Of a DNA stretch of 64,000 bases, positions 61,701-64,000 are shown piece after piece. The position numbers and the translations under genes are program-made. The DNA is taken from positions 7,671,501 through 7,735,500 of the forward strand of contig NZ_CP086136.1 in the NCBI RefSeq assembly GCF_017565645.3, given 5' to 3'. The notes beneath the pieces are model-generated. The model saw only the letters and a program-made list of their open reading frames with translations, had not been told where the DNA came from and ran no database searches. How positions within the stretch are numbered: position 1 is the first letter of the stretch; each line of letters begins with the position of its first letter. Source of the DNA: Bradyrhizobium barranii subsp. barranii (GTDB taxonomy: Bacteria > Pseudomonadota > Alphaproteobacteria > Rhizobiales > Xanthobacteraceae).

Positions 61701-62258
61701 GTCGGCCTTGCTGTTGGAGTCCTGGGTCGTGTAGCGGCCGGCGGTATCGATCAGCACCGCTTCCTCGGTGAACCACCAATCGCAGTAGCGCGTACCGCCG
61801 ACCCCCGCGATCGCTGCGGGCGTCGCCCCGCGCGCGAGCGGAAATTTGAGCCCGGAATTGACCAGCGCCGTGGTCTTGCCGGCGCCGGGCGGACCGATGA
61901 TGACGTACCACGGCAGATCGTAGAGATAGCCCGACTTGTTGCCGCTGGCGGTCTTCAGCGTCGCGAGCGCATCCTTCATGCGCTCCTTGAGCACCGGTTC
62001 ATCGCTGACAGGCTGGTCCGCACCAGCGATGCCATCGGCAATCTCCTTGGCACTCTTGCGCCGCTTGAACAGATTGAGGCCAACGAAGCCTGCCACGACC
62101 GTGGTGAGCAGCAGAATAGCGATCTGCCGGACGATATGGTTCTCCAGCGGCCGCCAGTCGCCGAACGCGATGAAGGGACCGGCGAGATAGATCACCGCTC
62201 CGAGCGAGCTGAGCCCGACTCCGTAGAGAACGATGCGAAGAATGTCCTTGGCAAGCAT
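58716..62258 (-). CDS. tssM: Type VI secretion membrane complex subunit TssM (IcmF)
   Basis: A 1180-aa inner-membrane protein: two N-terminal helices (about 8-30 and 45-63), a cytoplasmic GTPase-like domain with Walker A GPPGAGKT at 122-129, a third helix near residue 440, and a large periplasmic IcmF/DUF1215 C-terminal region. It spans the envelope with TssL and TssJ. A Pro-rich patch (PPPPPPPQSN) lies near residue 1110. Length and layout are normal for TssM. Confidence 0.93.
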   Translation of the reverse strand: MLAKDILRIVLYGVGLSSLGAVIYLAGPFIAFGDWRPLENHIVRQIAILLLTTVVAGFVGLNLFKRRKSAKEIADGIAGADQPVSDEPVLKERMKDALATLKTASGNKSGYLYDLPWYVIIGPPGAGKTTALVNSGLKFPLARGATPAAIAGVGGTRYCDWWFTEEAVLIDTAGRYTTQDSNSKADKDSWLAFLDILKKSRSRQPINGVLVAISIEDILTLPKQELALHADAIRMRLLELHQRLKVSFPVYALFTKADLVAGFTEYFAYLGEAGRRQVWGATFQTADKTQNLVGQIPVEFDRLLERLSEETLDRLQDEPTPQHRVQLFGFPAQMARLKPQIHDFLNQIFEPTRYHVNANLRGFYFTSGTQQGTPIDQLIGSLARTFGAEEVGSGSYSGTGKSFFLADLISKVIIGEADWVSTDRAAVRRALILKTAALSLIGLVSIGLIAAWLMSYKRNSDLIEQSLQADSEYAAAGAPLIKQTLIADHDLDKVLPLLYRLRNAPAGYGSRGESVPLSARYGLSQHARLLSPSKAAYHTALERMFRPRLLYRLEEQLNARINEPAFVYEALKVYLMVGGLQSPDRELIRSWMQRDWADNLYPGATNAEGRRLLDENLVAMFDLETEQPPLVELDGRLIKQAQSSLARLSVSQRAYEFLKSEARASTAGDWIASRHGGPDMGVVFETTTGQPLDAVRVPEFFTYNGFHQKFVARLSGLSERMKRERWVLGDAGQQSAIDQQYDNLAGDLLNIYSNDFVTTWRTALGSLRLKKLLADKPKYEVLRALSAPTSPMRQILESVRDETVLTKERAKPANASAPAAAPAPALFTNAQDGPPGATIEAQFKPYHAALEGESTRRPIDSTVANLNDIAQNLTLIIENPQLTAQATAALQTQVAALRNNASRMPPPFSDMLRAAAAEFEGSIAASTAGQILQTLRDQVTPVCQQTVTNRYPFVRSSGQEVPLADFAKLFSPNGVMDKFFTQYLAPYADTSRSDWAWRKESPVGRSFSPDTLKQFQNAAYIRDAFFQTGGGVPAVSFAIRPPGAPGPGVTVKTEIGGTTIASPTIPGPATSSLFGGPQPTPPPPPPPQSNSPTTVLWPGPAPRTAISVSNDTGAPSVLERIGPWSLFRMLEAGSLVVKAETASATFIVAGRELNYQISTGSLRNPLNLSVLREFRCPTGI

Positions 62259-62301
62259 CTAACCGTACCTGTCGCAAACCACCTGACCCGGCGGTATCTG
62301 C

Positions 62302-63828
62302 CTATTCGCTGCGTTCGATAAAGATCTCGACGCGCCGGTTCTTGGCGCGTCCCTCGGGTGTCGTGTTGCTACCGATCGGCGCATCTGCTCCTTTGCCCTC
62401 GACGTCGACGCGCGAACCATCGGTCAAGCCAGGCTTCAATGCCGCGGCAACCGCCTTGGCGCGCTCGACCGACAACTCGAAATTTGTCGGGAAGCGGACT
62501 GTGCGGATCGGCGAACTGTCGGTATGGCCGACGACCCGGATCCGTCCCGGCTCCTTGTCGAGGGTTGCCGCGACGCGGAGTGCGATCGGCTTGAAGCCGT
62601 CGAGGATGGTCGCCTGGCCCGACGCGAACAACGCCAGGTCGCAAACCCTGATCACGATGAAGCTCGGGGTCTGGTCCGCCGTCATGGCACAGGCGGTGTT
62701 CTCCTTCGCGAGCGCGTTGCGGATGCGTTGCAACTGGGTGATGCGATCCGGTGGCGGCGGAGGTGGAGGCGGCGGCGGTGGTGCAACGATCTGGCGCTTG
62801 AGCTCGATCGGGCCGGCTGGATGGAGCGCGAGCGCTACCTCGGCAGCATTCTCTGCCCGGCCAGCGAGGAGCGTCCGCAGGACGAAGTAGGACCCGGTCA
62901 GCAGCGCGGCGACGACAGCCGCGACGAGCCAGACCGGAACGCGCAGGCGCTGCCGGCGCCCCGCCAGCGCCTGGCCGCGCCAGTTGGGCGACAGGTCGCT
63001 CATCGTCTTCGGCCGGACCCGGCGCAGCAATTCATAGAGGTTACGCTGGATCAGCTGCAGGTTCGCAAGTCCGCCCGCTGACGTCCGGTGAATGCCCTGA
63101 AAACCAAGCGCAAGGCAGGCGTGCTGAAGTTCGAGGACCGGATAGTTGACCAGTGGATCAACCTTCAAATGGTCGAGAATCTCAAAGAAACGGACGCCGC
63201 CGACACGCTCGCCGAAGAACCGGCTCAGCATCGAATATTGCGTCCAGACGTGGCGCTCCTCGGCCGGGATGTGCTGCACGATATCGTCGGCAGTGGCACA
63301 CAGGATGTATTTCGCTGTGTTGGCCTGGTGCTCGGATATGCCCGCGGAACGGATGTCCTTCTCGAAGAACTTGATCGCGTCTGCAACCTGCTCCATCAAA
63401 CTCGCGAATGACGCGCGCATGAGCGCCACCCGCAACCGACCAAGCAACTGCAGCAACGGGCCCGCAGCGCGCATCACTGGATTGGCATTTGGCGCGACGA
63501 GATCGTCGACGCGCAACGGCGGTCCTGGCGCTAGCATGGGCTGCTGCGCCTGGGCTTGCGCGGGTGTCGATATCCATTCCTCAGCGGGATGGCTGGCCGG
63601 CGCGGAGGCGTAGTTCGAGCCCTGCGGGACAGGAGAAAATGATGGCGGTGGCGCCGGCGCGCCGGGAGAGGGTACCGGTGATGGCGAATAGCCTGGACGT
63701 GCCGCGGGGCCCTCGCCCGGCGGCGGCTGAGAGGTCGGCGCCGGCGGCAACTTCCCGCCGGGGTTGGGACGGATGATCGTCCGTTCGCCCCGACCGAAAG
63801 GATTGACCGGCTTGTCCCTGTCGCTCAT
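62302..63828 (-). CDS. tssL: Type VI secretion subunit TssL with OmpA-like C-terminus
   Basis: A 508-aa DotU-family protein: Pro-rich N-terminus, DotU domain at about 110-290 (ADDIVQHIPAEERHVWTQYS; VNYPVLELQHACLALGFQG), one membrane helix near 315-335, a poly-Pro linker and an OmpA-like peptidoglycan-binding domain at the C-terminus (IRVVGHTDSSPIRT, then RAKNRRVEIFIE). It anchors the complex to peptidoglycan. ATG 63828 overlaps the tssK stop (ATGA); upstream codons are tssK antiframe. Gap of 43 bp to tssM. Confidence 0.93.
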   Translation of the reverse strand: MSDRDKPVNPFGRGERTIIRPNPGGKLPPAPTSQPPPGEGPAARPGYSPSPVPSPGAPAPPPSFSPVPQGSNYASAPASHPAEEWISTPAQAQAQQPMLAPGPPLRVDDLVAPNANPVMRAAGPLLQLLGRLRVALMRASFASLMEQVADAIKFFEKDIRSAGISEHQANTAKYILCATADDIVQHIPAEERHVWTQYSMLSRFFGERVGGVRFFEILDHLKVDPLVNYPVLELQHACLALGFQGIHRTSAGGLANLQLIQRNLYELLRRVRPKTMSDLSPNWRGQALAGRRQRLRVPVWLVAAVVAALLTGSYFVLRTLLAGRAENAAEVALALHPAGPIELKRQIVAPPPPPPPPPPPDRITQLQRIRNALAKENTACAMTADQTPSFIVIRVCDLALFASGQATILDGFKPIALRVAATLDKEPGRIRVVGHTDSSPIRTVRFPTNFELSVERAKAVAAALKPGLTDGSRVDVEGKGADAPIGSNTTPEGRAKNRRVEIFIERSE

Positions 63829-64000
63829 GGCCTGTCTTCCAGGATGGCCCAAAGATACAGCTCAAGCTCCGGCCAGTCGCCGGAGAAATGCATTCCGATC
63901 GAGGCCGCCGTGCTGAATTCGGGCCACAGCGGCGACTTGCGGTCGAGATAGAAATAGACGTGATCCGTGATGGCCCGGATGTGCGGCGGCGGCGTCGGCA
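63825..64000 (-). CDS. tssK: Type VI baseplate subunit TssK, C-terminal part, cut by the window edge
   Basis: The last 58 codons of tssK enter from the right edge: HVYFYLDRKSPLWPEF and MHFSGDWPELELYLWAILED, typical of the TssK C-terminus, ending in a TGA that overlaps the tssL ATG. TssK links the baseplate to the TssLM membrane complex. The rest of the gene and further tss genes lie outside the window. Confidence 0.85.
   Translation of the reverse strand, partial: PTPPPHIRAITDHVYFYLDRKSPLWPEFSTAASIGMHFSGDWPELELYLWAILEDRP

Noticed and set aside
1..64000. Insertion sequences, prophage, integrase or tRNA attachment sites
   Set aside because: No transposase, integrase, phage structural gene, tRNA or rRNA could be recognised on either strand.

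Overview
The window is high-GC DNA with alphaproteobacterial gene content. FixK/FixJ-type regulators with TTGAT-N4-ATCAA boxes, an IalB-family protein, Dpp/ROK catabolic islands, a malonate decarboxylase operon and a PpkA/PppA/TagF-type type VI secretion locus together fit a Bradyrhizobium-like member of the Rhizobiales. The genus is an inference from gene content; no rRNA or tRNA gene is visible to confirm it.

Region 1 (about 0-14 kb) looks like a low-oxygen/acid-stress island: an Orn/Lys/Arg decarboxylase, a SulP transporter, a DUF1275 membrane protein, an AspT-type antiporter, a secreted hydrolase, an IalB protein, two FixJ-like response regulators, a FixK-type Crp/Fnr regulator, a K+ channel, an acetate-kinase-like protein with altered active-site motifs and an AI-2E/PerM-type protein. 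Four FixK-type boxes precede genes here, including one in a divergent promoter region.

Region 2 (14-24.1 kb) is a divergent catabolic locus. A Dpp-type importer (binding protein and two permeases) lies to the left. A ROK repressor, NagB-type deaminase, gamma-glutamyltransferase without signal peptide, double ABC ATPase and Gfo/Idh dehydrogenase lie to the right. Two 6-N11-6 inverted repeats 104 bp apart are candidate ROK operators. Region 3 (24.2-34 kb) has an orphan amino-acid-type binding protein and a malonate locus: madL (apparently frameshifted), madM and a GntR regulator on the minus strand, and mdcACDEGBH on the plus strand, around a nested palindromic operator region.

Region 4 (34-41.6 kb) is a little-characterised type I secretion locus: a 478-aa Gly-rich protein with four ~90-aa repeats, a smaller relative, a perfect 26-bp palindrome, a PrtD-type ABC exporter with an unusual signature motif, an HlyD/PrtE-type adaptor, and a convergent LuxR-type regulator with a degenerate receiver. 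Region 5 (41.7-55.4 kb) holds hypothetical and mostly exported proteins rich in protease folds: a metzincin-like protein, two inverted paralogous caspase-like proteins, a metacaspase-like protein with an EF-hand-like loop, a DUF4384 protein, a beta-propeller/NlpC-P60 fusion and a DUF4424 protein.

Region 6 (55.4-64 kb) is one minus-strand type VI secretion operon entering from the right edge: tssK (partial), tssL with OmpA domain, tssM, tagF, pppA and ppkA. The kinase, phosphatase and TagF imply post-translational control of the machine. The protease-rich region 5 lies directly next to it and may be functionally connected, but that is only inference.
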